Assembly (NCBI GenBank): GCA_017561285.1
Contig: JAFZDG010000091.1
Location: 1 to 23,120 of the forward strand
Direction: 5' to 3'
Length of the DNA stretch: 23,120 nt
Origin: Bacteroidaceae bacterium
GTDB taxonomy: Bacteria > Bacteroidota > Bacteroidia > Bacteroidales > Barnesiellaceae_A
Every line of letters begins with the position of its first letter. Position 1 is the first letter of the stretch. A program made the translations under genes and the position numbers. This document shows, piece after piece, positions 7,210 through 13,220 of the stretch. The notes below the pieces were generated by a model. It was not told where the DNA came from and ran no database searches. It saw only the letters and a program-made list of their open reading frames with translations.

Positions 7210-7818
7210 TTATGCCTCCTCCCGTACGGCACGATTGATGCCCTCTATGTAGTCGAGCAACTCCTCACGCCCTTGACGTTTCTCCGATGATGTACTGAAA
7301 ATAGGAGGCAACTCCTCCCATGTTTCGTGTAACTTGGCTTTATACGCCTCTATGTTGCGTTCCAACGCACCTTTCGATATCTTATCGGCTTTGGTAAAGA
7401 TAATAGCAAAAGGCACACCGTTTTCGCCCAAGAAATCGATAAACTCAAGATCGATCTTTTGAGGTTCGTGACGGCAATCGAGCAACACAAAAAGACAAGT
7501 CATAGCCTCACGATTGAGCACATAGGCATTGATAATGCGGCGTATAGCCTCACGACCTTCATTACCACGACGTGCATAGCCATAGCCCGGTAAATCGACA
7601 ATATACCACTCATCGTTGATAATAAAATGGTTGATGAGTGTAGTCTTTCCCGGCGTAGCAGATGTCTTGGCCATACCGTTGCGATTGGCAAGCATATTTA
7701 TCAACGAAGACTTACCCACATTCGAGCGACCTATAAAAGCATACTCAGGCAAACCCGTATCGGGACATTTGCGCACATCGCTATTACTGATTACAAACTG
7801 TGCTTTCTTTACTTCCAT
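7210..7818 (-). CDS. engB: EngB/YsxC/YihA ribosome-biogenesis GTPase
   Basis: A 202-aa GTPase of the TrmE-Era-EngA-YihA-Septin group, essential in many bacteria for late 50S subunit assembly. G motifs are complete: G1 'GRSNVGKSSL' (30-39), G2 around Thr59-Thr60 after 'TPGKT', G3 'DLPGYGYA' (75-82), G4 'TKAD' (142-145), and a C-terminal 'STSSEKRQGREELL' for G5. Length is typical. The ATG at 7818 is 22 bp after the promoter -7 box. It has a separate promoter, embedded in a tandem intergenic repeat. No clear terminator separates it from the deaminase promoter downstream. Confidence 0.96.
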   Translation of the reverse strand: MEVKKAQFVISNSDVRKCPDTGLPEYAFIGRSNVGKSSLINMLANRNGMAKTSATPGKTTLINHFIINDEWYIVDLPGYGYARRGNEGREAIRRIINAYVLNREAMTCLFVLLDCRHEPQKIDLEFIDFLGENGVPFAIIFTKADKISKGALERNIEAYKAKLHETWEELPPIFSTSSEKRQGREELLDYIEGINRAVREEA

Positions 7819-7840
7819 ACTCTCTACAAAATTGTATGTG

Positions 7841-7871
7841 CAAAGGTAGCGATAAGCGAGTGGAGAACAAA
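7841..7871 (-). promoter_or_regulatory. engB promoter overlapping repeat unit 1
   Basis: TTTG (minus strand, 7868-7871), 19 bp, then TACCTTTG (7841-7848): a full consensus match. The -33 box and whole spacer lie inside the first copy of the tandem repeat (7849-7921), and the -7 box abuts it. The second copy keeps the -33 TTTG (7946-7949), but the -7 position reads GCACTTTG, so it has lost the TA. Confidence 0.8.
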
Positions 7872-7999
7872 ATAAACTTGTTTATTTTTTATCCCGAGCG
7901 AAGCTACCTTCGGCATCTGCCAAAGTGCGATAAGCGAGTGGAGAACAAAATAAACTTGTTTATTTTTTATCCCGAGCAAAGCTACCTTCGGCATCTGCC
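7849..7999. repeat. Tandem repeat, two 73-bp copies at a 78-bp period
   Basis: Copy 1 is 7849-7921 and copy 2 is 7927-7999. They differ at one base (G at 7900, A at 7978). Each holds an AT-rich hairpin (aaaataaa-cttg-tttatttt), and copy 1 holds a second one, cgaag-ctac-cttcg, which the single difference weakens in copy 2. An outer inverted repeat, aaggtagc (7843-7850) with gctacctt (7903-7910), spans copy 1 only. It lies between the 99-aa membrane gene and engB. I think it is a dispersed Bacteroidales intergenic element rather than a mobile element: no ORF of its own and no target-site signs. Confidence 0.9.
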
Positions 8000-8020
8000 C
8001 TAAAACAGAAATATGGGTTA

Positions 8021-8320
8021 TTATAACATCTCACCTAAATTTGCCGATATGGCACACAGTGTAGTAAATGCAATTATTCCACATACACCCAATACGATAA
8101 GCGTAGCAACAAAAAACAAAAACTTCGAAAAATTTTTACCTTTGTTCAGCATTCTCAACAGGGCCGATATAGCATACAGAATAGTTGACAACGGGCCTAA
8201 AATTATAAACAACAGCACATTGATAGTTCCATAAGTCAAACCTGTAATATCACTCATTGCATACATAATGGCTATACAGAAATTGCATAGCTCATCGAAA
8301 TTATTAAATACTTCAATCAT
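8021..8320 (-). CDS. Small membrane protein, unknown function
   Basis: A 99-aa protein from the ATG at 8320. The in-frame start at 8353 would add 11 residues (MRCELTIKFCR) that look unlike the rest, so I prefer the shorter form. It begins 'MIEVFNNFDELCNFCIAIMYAM', probably an amphipathic or re-entrant helix. Two strong membrane segments follow, at about 33-57 (INVLLFIILGPLSTILYAI) and 68-94 (FLFFVATLIVLGVCGIIAF), joined by a basic loop (RMLNKGKNFSK). I recognise no domain. It lies 56 bp after the 724-aa gene on the same strand, so it may be the last gene of that unit. The tandem repeat follows 21 bp after its stop. Confidence 0.7.
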   Translation of the reverse strand: MIEVFNNFDELCNFCIAIMYAMSDITGLTYGTINVLLFIILGPLSTILYAISALLRMLNKGKNFSKFLFFVATLIVLGVCGIIAFTTLCAISANLGEML

Positions 8321-8376
8321 ACGACAAAATTTAATTGTTAATTCACATCTCAACAGAGTTTCTGTCTAAAATCGCA

Positions 8377-10551
8377 TTACTCATTACTATAATAGGTCTC
8401 GGCGTGATAGTCTTTGAGGTTATCGCACGCGCCTTTTACCAACCGACCGTATTCTGTGTCGGGATATTTCTTGGCAACAGTTTTGAAATTACACATATTA
8501 TATTGTAAGGCAGCAGCCACCTCATCATCTGTAACCATCTGTAATGCTTCATCGATTATCTTGCGCGACCGCGCCAAAGCAGCCTGCTTAAGAGAATTGC
8601 CCTCACAATCCCAATCTTTAAAAACAAACCAGAAACTCGAGCCATTAAAATATTGGGTAAGCCCCCAACACCAATCGAATGAGTTGCGCAATCCCATAGC
8701 ATATTTTACCATCAATTGAGCTTTGCGGTTGGGATTGGTGGTGAGTTCTATACTTTGCTCCAACGAATGCATCGTACAGGCGAAGTCATATTTAAAATCT
8801 TTTGTCCGGTATATCCTTGCCGGCTCGGCCTCAAATGGCTCATACTCCATATATACGTTGCTATGATTCTTATAAGCAACACTTACATTGCCAAGATACT
8901 TTATCGCCTCACCATATTGCATATGGCGCAATAATTGTGTTCCTACTATGTCGTTGAGATAGTCGCTACCGGTATAGCCGCGCGCATTGAGGTACTTATC
9001 AAATGCTTTGGTCGAATGATTTACATTATCAAGATAAGCCTTTGCCACATCTACTCCCAGAGTGTCTATCATCGCAAAAAATCGATTTGAGTAGTCCAAA
9101 TAGTTATCTTCACAAGAAGAGTAACGATATTGTTCCATTGTCAAGAGCTCCCTATGCAACTTATTGGCTTCATAGTCATAATACGACAACTCCATACAAT
9201 TTATAATATTATACAGATAGTTATCGGCCATATTGGCAAGTTGCAGGGCCCGCACCGGACGGCCGGCACGTATCATACGCGGACATACTTCGGCCAACAG
9301 GATGCGACGAAGCATATCGTTCCAGTAATAGAAACTTTCACAAGTAAACAGGTTACTCTCTTCTACGACTTTGGTACGCACCTCATCATCAATATTATCA
9401 ACGATTTTGCGGTCAAGCCATTTCAACTGACTATAAAGCCGGTTTTCATACTCATTGTTATAGGGCAACGTTTTGGCATCGATATATATTCTGAAAAGGC
9501 GTATCGACTCGTCTATATAGGGAGATGACTTAGCATTCTCGGCCGATCGAAGCAAACGCGATGCCACCGACTCTTTGCCCATAAAGTCGGCTAAAAATGC
9601 AGCTGTATAATACCACATAGCACGATTCTCGACCTTGCTATTTTCACTCATTTCCAAACTCAACTCATACAGCATACTCAGTTCATTTTCATCGATATCA
9701 TAACCGTTCTCTTCTTTTTGCTCTTCGGCATGTATAATACGATAAAGTTCTTGAGGGATACCGGGACTATTGGGAGCATACTCGCACACCAAAGCAAGAG
9801 CTTGGGTACTCGACAAACGCTCACCACGCCTACCGGTACAATAGAGTATAGAATATGCATCGCCACGCTGAGCAAAATATTCATTACTTTTTTGCGAGTC
9901 ACCCACATGGTACATTGCACCGGCTATATAGTCTATAATGAGGTCTTTCATCAAGTTGTCTTCGGGCAGATATATGGCCTCCTGCTCCCATAGCTCAACA
10001 CACTCTTTATATCGCGACAGCGAAAAAAGCGCTCTCACTGCTTGCAACAGATAACGGTCACGCAGACGTTTATCTTTCATCGAGAGTGCCTTTTCGGCAA
10101 TCTCTTCGAGAGTCATTCTTGCGCCCACTTTCATCGAGGGATAATACCAGCGAGAGTTGATGTGGAAACGTATTTCCTCATTGGTCTTGGCAAGAAGCAG
10201 AAAATCGAGTATAGCTGTATCTCTCTTCGTTATCCACTCGACAAACTTATTGTCGTATGTTGCATCACGATTGTCATATATAGCCTCAAACTCTTCGAGC
10301 GACATGGTATATACCACCTGATAAATATCTTCGGCAGGAATATTTATAGAGGTCAATTTCTGCCACTCCAAGCAGTTGGGCGTAGAAGAGGGATTAACAT
10401 AATCAATATTTTCACTTTGAGATTTTGGCTCACACACTCTATACATAAAATATCCACCGGGAGCATAACAATCGGGGACACATGCATAACTGCGAGTAAC
10501 GAAACCTACAGCCAATAGACTAATAAGCAAGTATTTGATTGATTTCATCAT
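8377..10551 (-). CDS. Large secreted helical-repeat protein, unknown function
   Basis: A 724-aa protein. The first 23 residues are a signal peptide (Lys at 3 and 6, core 'YLLISLLAVGF', likely cleavage after SYA). The mature start is Cys-rich: 'ACVPDCYAPGGYFMYRVC'. The rest is mostly helical, with Tyr-, Leu- and Ala-rich segments such as 'RYLLQAVRALFSLSRYKECVELWEQ' and 'RAMWYYTAAFLADFMGKESVASRLL' that look like TPR/SEL1-type helical hairpins without a strict period. No catalytic motif was found. The ATG pair (10551/10548) lies inside the end of the upstream lipoprotein gene, giving a 32-nt overlap and so probable coupled translation. It is likely an envelope or extracellular partner of that lipoprotein. 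I do not recognise a named family. Confidence 0.85.
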   Translation of the reverse strand: MMKSIKYLLISLLAVGFVTRSYACVPDCYAPGGYFMYRVCEPKSQSENIDYVNPSSTPNCLEWQKLTSINIPAEDIYQVVYTMSLEEFEAIYDNRDATYDNKFVEWITKRDTAILDFLLLAKTNEEIRFHINSRWYYPSMKVGARMTLEEIAEKALSMKDKRLRDRYLLQAVRALFSLSRYKECVELWEQEAIYLPEDNLMKDLIIDYIAGAMYHVGDSQKSNEYFAQRGDAYSILYCTGRRGERLSSTQALALVCEYAPNSPGIPQELYRIIHAEEQKEENGYDIDENELSMLYELSLEMSENSKVENRAMWYYTAAFLADFMGKESVASRLLRSAENAKSSPYIDESIRLFRIYIDAKTLPYNNEYENRLYSQLKWLDRKIVDNIDDEVRTKVVEESNLFTCESFYYWNDMLRRILLAEVCPRMIRAGRPVRALQLANMADNYLYNIINCMELSYYDYEANKLHRELLTMEQYRYSSCEDNYLDYSNRFFAMIDTLGVDVAKAYLDNVNHSTKAFDKYLNARGYTGSDYLNDIVGTQLLRHMQYGEAIKYLGNVSVAYKNHSNVYMEYEPFEAEPARIYRTKDFKYDFACTMHSLEQSIELTTNPNRKAQLMVKYAMGLRNSFDWCWGLTQYFNGSSFWFVFKDWDCEGNSLKQAALARSRKIIDEALQMVTDDEVAAALQYNMCNFKTVAKKYPDTEYGRLVKGACDNLKDYHAETYYSNE

Positions 10552-11500
10552 CAGTATAGTTGTTAAGTTGTGAATAATCTAAATGATACAATATATTGCC
10601 ACTTGCAGGCTTACCGAGGTGCGACTCAACATACTTTTTAACGGCTACAATTTCGGCATAGGTAGGGCGCTCTTTTCTTATATACTCACCGGCTTGCGAC
10701 ACAGTGTCTTGCTCCGATACGATTGAAACAAACTCTTCTTTCATAAACTTTACACCCCAGCCAAAGGCAGGATAAGCATAATCCAATGGCAATCCATACT
10801 GCATAAACTTGACATAGATTTTTACATCTTTAATATCGAGTATAGAGTTTCGTGTTTCATATTTTTTCAATGTGCCTGTATTATACAGCATCAACACCCC
10901 TCGATCTACCGGCGGCACCTCACCACACAACTGATGCAATCGAATGGTCACACTCAACGCAATGCCCCTTTTCTGCAAGAGTTGCTTCACACAATCGCAA
11001 AGTATAAAATAGCTGCTCTCGGTAGTTTGCGTCCAGTCGCAATCTATCTGTAACTCCTCAATGGCACCACACTCGTTATAGGAACACATAGCCAACAATC
11101 TTTCTACAATAAGCTGGGCATATTCATTTTCTTTACCACGCATCAGTCGCAAGGCTTCGATGGTGATATACGTAACAGGTACAATCTCTACACCGGCGGG
11201 TATAGACGATATAAACTTTGTTGTGGCAATAGGTACCACCTCGGCAGCTTGCGTATTGTAGTTATGCTCTACTGCGACATCGAACATACGCAAATAAATG
11301 CGGTCGATTTGGTGACGTTGCAAAAAGGTCTGTTCGGTTGAATCGAGAGCAAAAGTTGTTTTCCAATAGTAAACCGAGTTATGCTTGGCATAGGCAACAT
11401 CATCACCTTGCGCCGAAGGCGACTCGCTCTTATGCGCACAACCGACAACAATTGCAGCAACTGCAAGCAGGATTAATACATTTGTAATGATTCGTTTCAT
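10520..11500 (-). CDS. Lipoprotein with TIM-barrel-like pattern (possibly DUF3142-related)
   Basis: A 326-aa protein from the ATG at 11500. A longer frame starts at 11536, but that ATG lies upstream of the predicted -7 box (11527-11534), so it would be untranscribed. The N-terminus is a lipoprotein signal with lipobox VVGC, Cys21. The mature part alternates strands and helices: 'IDRIYLRMFDV', 'EIVPVTYIT', 'ELQIDCDWT' (about 150-158), 'ALSVTIRLHQL' (183-191), 'VLMLYNTG' (203-209), 'YAYPAFGWG'. The order fits a TIM barrel of glycoside-hydrolase type. The 'QIDCDW' strand recalls DUF3142 proteins, but the link is tentative. It is the first gene of the second LytTR-type promoter and overlaps the 724-aa gene. 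Confidence 0.82.
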   Translation of the reverse strand: MKRIITNVLILLAVAAIVVGCAHKSESPSAQGDDVAYAKHNSVYYWKTTFALDSTEQTFLQRHQIDRIYLRMFDVAVEHNYNTQAAEVVPIATTKFISSIPAGVEIVPVTYITIEALRLMRGKENEYAQLIVERLLAMCSYNECGAIEELQIDCDWTQTTESSYFILCDCVKQLLQKRGIALSVTIRLHQLCGEVPPVDRGVLMLYNTGTLKKYETRNSILDIKDVKIYVKFMQYGLPLDYAYPAFGWGVKFMKEEFVSIVSEQDTVSQAGEYIRKERPTYAEIVAVKKYVESHLGKPASGNILYHLDYSQLNNYTDDEINQILAY

Positions 11501-11526
11501 AGGATCTGTTTTACTGTTTCTTGACA

Positions 11527-11534
11527 CAAATTTC
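11527..11534 (-). promoter_or_regulatory. Likely -7 box of the lipoprotein unit
   Basis: GAAATTTG on the minus strand, one base off TAnnTTTG, 27 bp before the ATG at 11500. No TTTG stands at the -33 distance, which suits a promoter that needs an activator. The distance to the first TGTAC motif (11574) is 47 bp, the same as at the lytTR promoter. That agreement is the main reason for the call. Confidence 0.55.
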
Positions 11535-11540
11535 ATAAAA

Positions 11541-11579
11541 AGAAATCGTACAGCCGAGCCTTTTTTTCTCGACTGTACG
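11541..11579 (-). terminator. Hairpin: probable terminator of the lytTR operon, overlapping an operator
   Basis: Arms at 11547-11558 and 11568-11579 form a 12-bp stem (CGTACAG and CGAG blocks) around a 9-nt loop. The single non-complementary position is a G-U wobble in minus-strand RNA but a C-A mismatch in plus-strand RNA, so the fold favours the minus transcript. It is followed there by ATTTCTTTTT. It lies 74 bp after the stop of the 25-codon frame. One arm contains the promoter-proximal LytTR-type half-site of the next unit. Confidence 0.6.
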
Positions 11580-11603
11580 AAATTGTTTTGAGATTGTACA
11601 AAA
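11572..11603 (-). promoter_or_regulatory. Direct-repeat operator of the lipoprotein unit (LytTR-type)
   Basis: Two 11-mers, read on the minus strand: TTTTGTACAAT (11593-11603) and TTTCGTACAGT (11572-11582). Start-to-start distance is 21 bp, two helical turns, as usual for LytTR target sites. The same motif and period occur before the LytTR gene. Confidence 0.65.
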
Positions 11604-11653
11604 TACCTTTTGCTATACTATTTCGTCATTTCCACAACCGCGTTGATTGGTAG

Positions 11654-11731
11654 CTATTGTATAATCAAGAGGATTATTAGACCTAAATAAACCGGCAAGA
11701 GAACCCCAAAGATTTGTTTTACAATACGCAT
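11654..11731 (-). CDS. 25-aa hydrophobic peptide, coupled to the upstream gene
   Basis: The ATG (11731-11729) overlaps the stop of the preceding gene as TAATG, and the frame ends at TAG (11654-11656). The product has a basic start (MRIVKQ) and then an unbroken hydrophobic run (IFGVLLPVYLGLIILLII) ending in Gln, a textbook single membrane helix. The TAATG junction is identical to the one between the lytTR gene and its neighbour, which argues for a real, coupled gene in the same operon. Nothing else proves translation. A role as a membrane partner of the upstream protein or as a small regulatory peptide is inference only. Confidence 0.5.
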   Translation of the reverse strand: MRIVKQIFGVLLPVYLGLIILLIIQ

Positions 11732-12630
11732 TATTTTCTACGCCACACAATATAACTTGTATTCTTGGGCATACGGCGACGACCTTTGTAATAATTATCT
11801 TCGCCAAATTCGTGCACTGTACCGGTTGCATCTACGGCCCATCCATAGGCCGATGAACCAACGAGATAGATGGCCTGATCGACACCCAAATCGGCCAATG
11901 CTTGTGCAAAATCATGTAACGACTCGGGCGTACCGGTCTCTACCATAAATATCTCGCCTATGCGGTCGCACACTGCCCGGCGTATTGCCTTACCCTTCAA
12001 CTCATTATCAACTACAGCACCATCTTTCACAAGTGGATACTGCCTGAAAAAGTAACCCTCTCTCTCAGTGGCTTGCTCAAAAAGTGGCGAGTTTTCGGCT
12101 ACACCCACAGTCACTTTGCCATCGATCGAGGCACAAAAGCCTTTTTTCGACAAGCCCCACGCACGAGGCACACCCTTCAATACAAAAGCACCTACAATAC
12201 CACCATTATCGGCCCGCACATCGGCTGCTTGAGCTACATATACAACACTCGTATCACTCTTATCCATACGACCTATATGCAACGACATATCGGCATTGTG
12301 CGGAATATAAAGTCGCAAAGGTATATCATTTATAAGCGTATCGCGTAACTCTGTAAACCCTGCCGCTAACGAATCCACTGCAATACCCAGTTTTTTTCGC
12401 ACATCGGTTACTACCTCTACCGTAGTTACAGGTTCAAACAATGCCGGTTCATGAACGGTATCGGCTTGCTGCTTTTTGTGGTTCAATACCAACAACAAAG
12501 CCCCCACAGCCACAACTACTGCTGAGGCTATGAGTATAATCCACTTGTAGCGTTCAAAGAAACCTTGCGGCTCTACTTCACCCAGAACGCGTATTTGGTC
12601 GTCTCGTATTTCTTTTTGTTCCTTCATCAT
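11731..12630 (-). CDS. Membrane-anchored protein resembling a divergent phosphodiester glycosidase (NAGPA-like)
   Basis: A 299-aa protein. A charged cytosolic N-terminus (1-29) and one membrane helix (about 30-50, 'WIILIASAVVVAVGALLLVL') precede an extracytoplasmic domain. Two stretches recall the NAGPA/DUF2233 phosphodiester-glycosidase fold: 'IRRAVCDRIGEIFMVE' (217-231), like the family's 'RTAIG...G.l.lv' strand pair, and 'ALADLGVDQAIYLVGSS' (244-260), where active members have a conserved LDGGGS-type motif. Here this reads LVGSSAYG, so the acidic residue is missing and activity is doubtful. Family membership is a moderate-confidence inference. It starts at a TAATG overlap with the lytTR gene and ends at a TAATG overlap with the 25-aa peptide. 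Confidence 0.8.
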   Translation of the reverse strand: MMKEQKEIRDDQIRVLGEVEPQGFFERYKWIILIASAVVVAVGALLLVLNHKKQQADTVHEPALFEPVTTVEVVTDVRKKLGIAVDSLAAGFTELRDTLINDIPLRLYIPHNADMSLHIGRMDKSDTSVVYVAQAADVRADNGGIVGAFVLKGVPRAWGLSKKGFCASIDGKVTVGVAENSPLFEQATEREGYFFRQYPLVKDGAVVDNELKGKAIRRAVCDRIGEIFMVETGTPESLHDFAQALADLGVDQAIYLVGSSAYGWAVDATGTVHEFGEDNYYKGRRRMPKNTSYIVWRRK

Positions 12631-12992
12631 TATTTACACTCTTTTTCCAACAACTCTTTCAACTGCTTGAGAGCCTCTTTCGAGGCCGTTACGGTGTGAC
12701 TAAAAGATGACACATCCGACAGCGTAAGTTTCTGTTTGGAAATATTTATATAGTATATATATGAACGATTTATAATCAGGCTTTTGCCTATGCGGATAAA
12801 GATATTTCCATCGCTACCAAGTTGCGAAGAAATCATCTTCTCTATCTGCCCCAACTGAAAAGACAACATACGCATCTCTCCATCGGACTGTATCAAGGTA
12901 GAGTAGTTACCATCCGATGCTATATATACAATGCGCTCGGGTGCTATACGCACCAAGTCGATTGATGTTGATATAATCAGTTGTTTCTTCAT
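12630..12992 (-). CDS. Stand-alone LytTR-family DNA-binding regulator
   Basis: A 120-aa protein that is almost entirely a LytTR domain, with no receiver or membrane part. Typical elements in order: 'LVRIAPERIVYIASDGNYSTLIQSDG', 'MRMLSFQLGQIEKMI', 'FIRIGKSLIINRSYI', 'QKLTLSDVSSFSHTVTASKEALKQLKELL', the strand-rich LytTR fold with its Arg/Lys/Asn-rich 'GKSLIINR' segment. I use the ATG at 12992. The frame is open up to 13076, but that longer start lies upstream of a perfect promoter (-7 at 13009-13016). A pair of direct repeats upstream of the -33 box suggests autoregulation. Its stop overlaps the next gene's start (TAATG). The signal it answers to is not visible: no histidine kinase is near. 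Confidence 0.92.
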   Translation of the reverse strand: MKKQLIISTSIDLVRIAPERIVYIASDGNYSTLIQSDGEMRMLSFQLGQIEKMISSQLGSDGNIFIRIGKSLIINRSYIYYINISKQKLTLSDVSSFSHTVTASKEALKQLKELLEKECK

Positions 12993-13008
12993 AACATATT
13001 TCTCAAAG

Positions 13009-13039
13009 CAAATATACTTCTCATTATTTATATCACAAA
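13009..13039 (-). promoter_or_regulatory. Promoter of the lytTR operon
   Basis: TTTG (minus strand, 13036-13039), 19 bp, then TATATTTG (13009-13016): a full consensus match, ending 16 bp before the ATG at 12992. Direct repeats at 13054-13085 lie just upstream of the -33 box. Confidence 0.82.
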
Positions 13040-13053
13040 GTTTATTCGCGCAG

Positions 13054-13085
13054 AATGTACAAAATAATACTCTCAATGTACAAAA
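13054..13085 (-). promoter_or_regulatory. Direct-repeat operator of the lytTR promoter
   Basis: Two identical 11-mers, TTTTGTACATT on the minus strand (13075-13085 and 13054-13064), 21 bp apart start to start. LytTR regulators such as AgrA bind pairs of short direct repeats about two helical turns apart. The pair lies 15-46 bp upstream of the -33 box, a normal position for an activator. Confidence 0.72.
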
Positions 13086-13148
13086 ACGAAAGAATCTGGG
13101 TAATAATATGGTTTATTAATATTGTCTTTTAAACTAAAAAACATAAAT

Positions 13149-13183
13149 TTTGCAGCAATATTGAAATATAATCGCTATGTTTG
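13149..13183 (+). promoter_or_regulatory. Possible promoter of the metalloprotease gene
   Basis: TATGTTTG (13176-13183) fits the -7 box, 37 bp before the ATG at 13221. The nearest TTTG (13149-13152) is 23 bp upstream, longer than the usual 19-21, so the -33 assignment is weak. Confidence 0.5.
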
Positions 13184-13220
13184 TAACAATAATATGTATA
13201 ACACATAAAACACTATACCA

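Noticed and set aside
7849..7999. CRISPR array or insertion sequence
   Set aside because: Only two units with no distinct spacers and no transposase or terminal repeats; it fits an intergenic tandem duplication.
7800..8003. 67-codon plus-strand frame across the repeat
   Set aside because: The reading frame is open only because the repeat period (78) is a multiple of three. It repeats the same residues and overlaps the engB promoter.
11501..11536. Longer N-terminus for the lipoprotein
   Set aside because: It would put 12 polar residues before a perfect lipoprotein signal and begins upstream of the predicted -7 box.
11613..11831. 72-codon minus-strand frame spanning the end of the glycosidase-like gene
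   Set aside because: Overlaps the end of the real gene out of frame and lacks coupling. The TAATG-coupled 25-codon frame at 11654-11731 explains the same stretch better.
12993..13076. Longer N-terminus for the LytTR protein
   Set aside because: These codons lie over the promoter -7 and -33 boxes, and the extra residues are not part of a LytTR domain.
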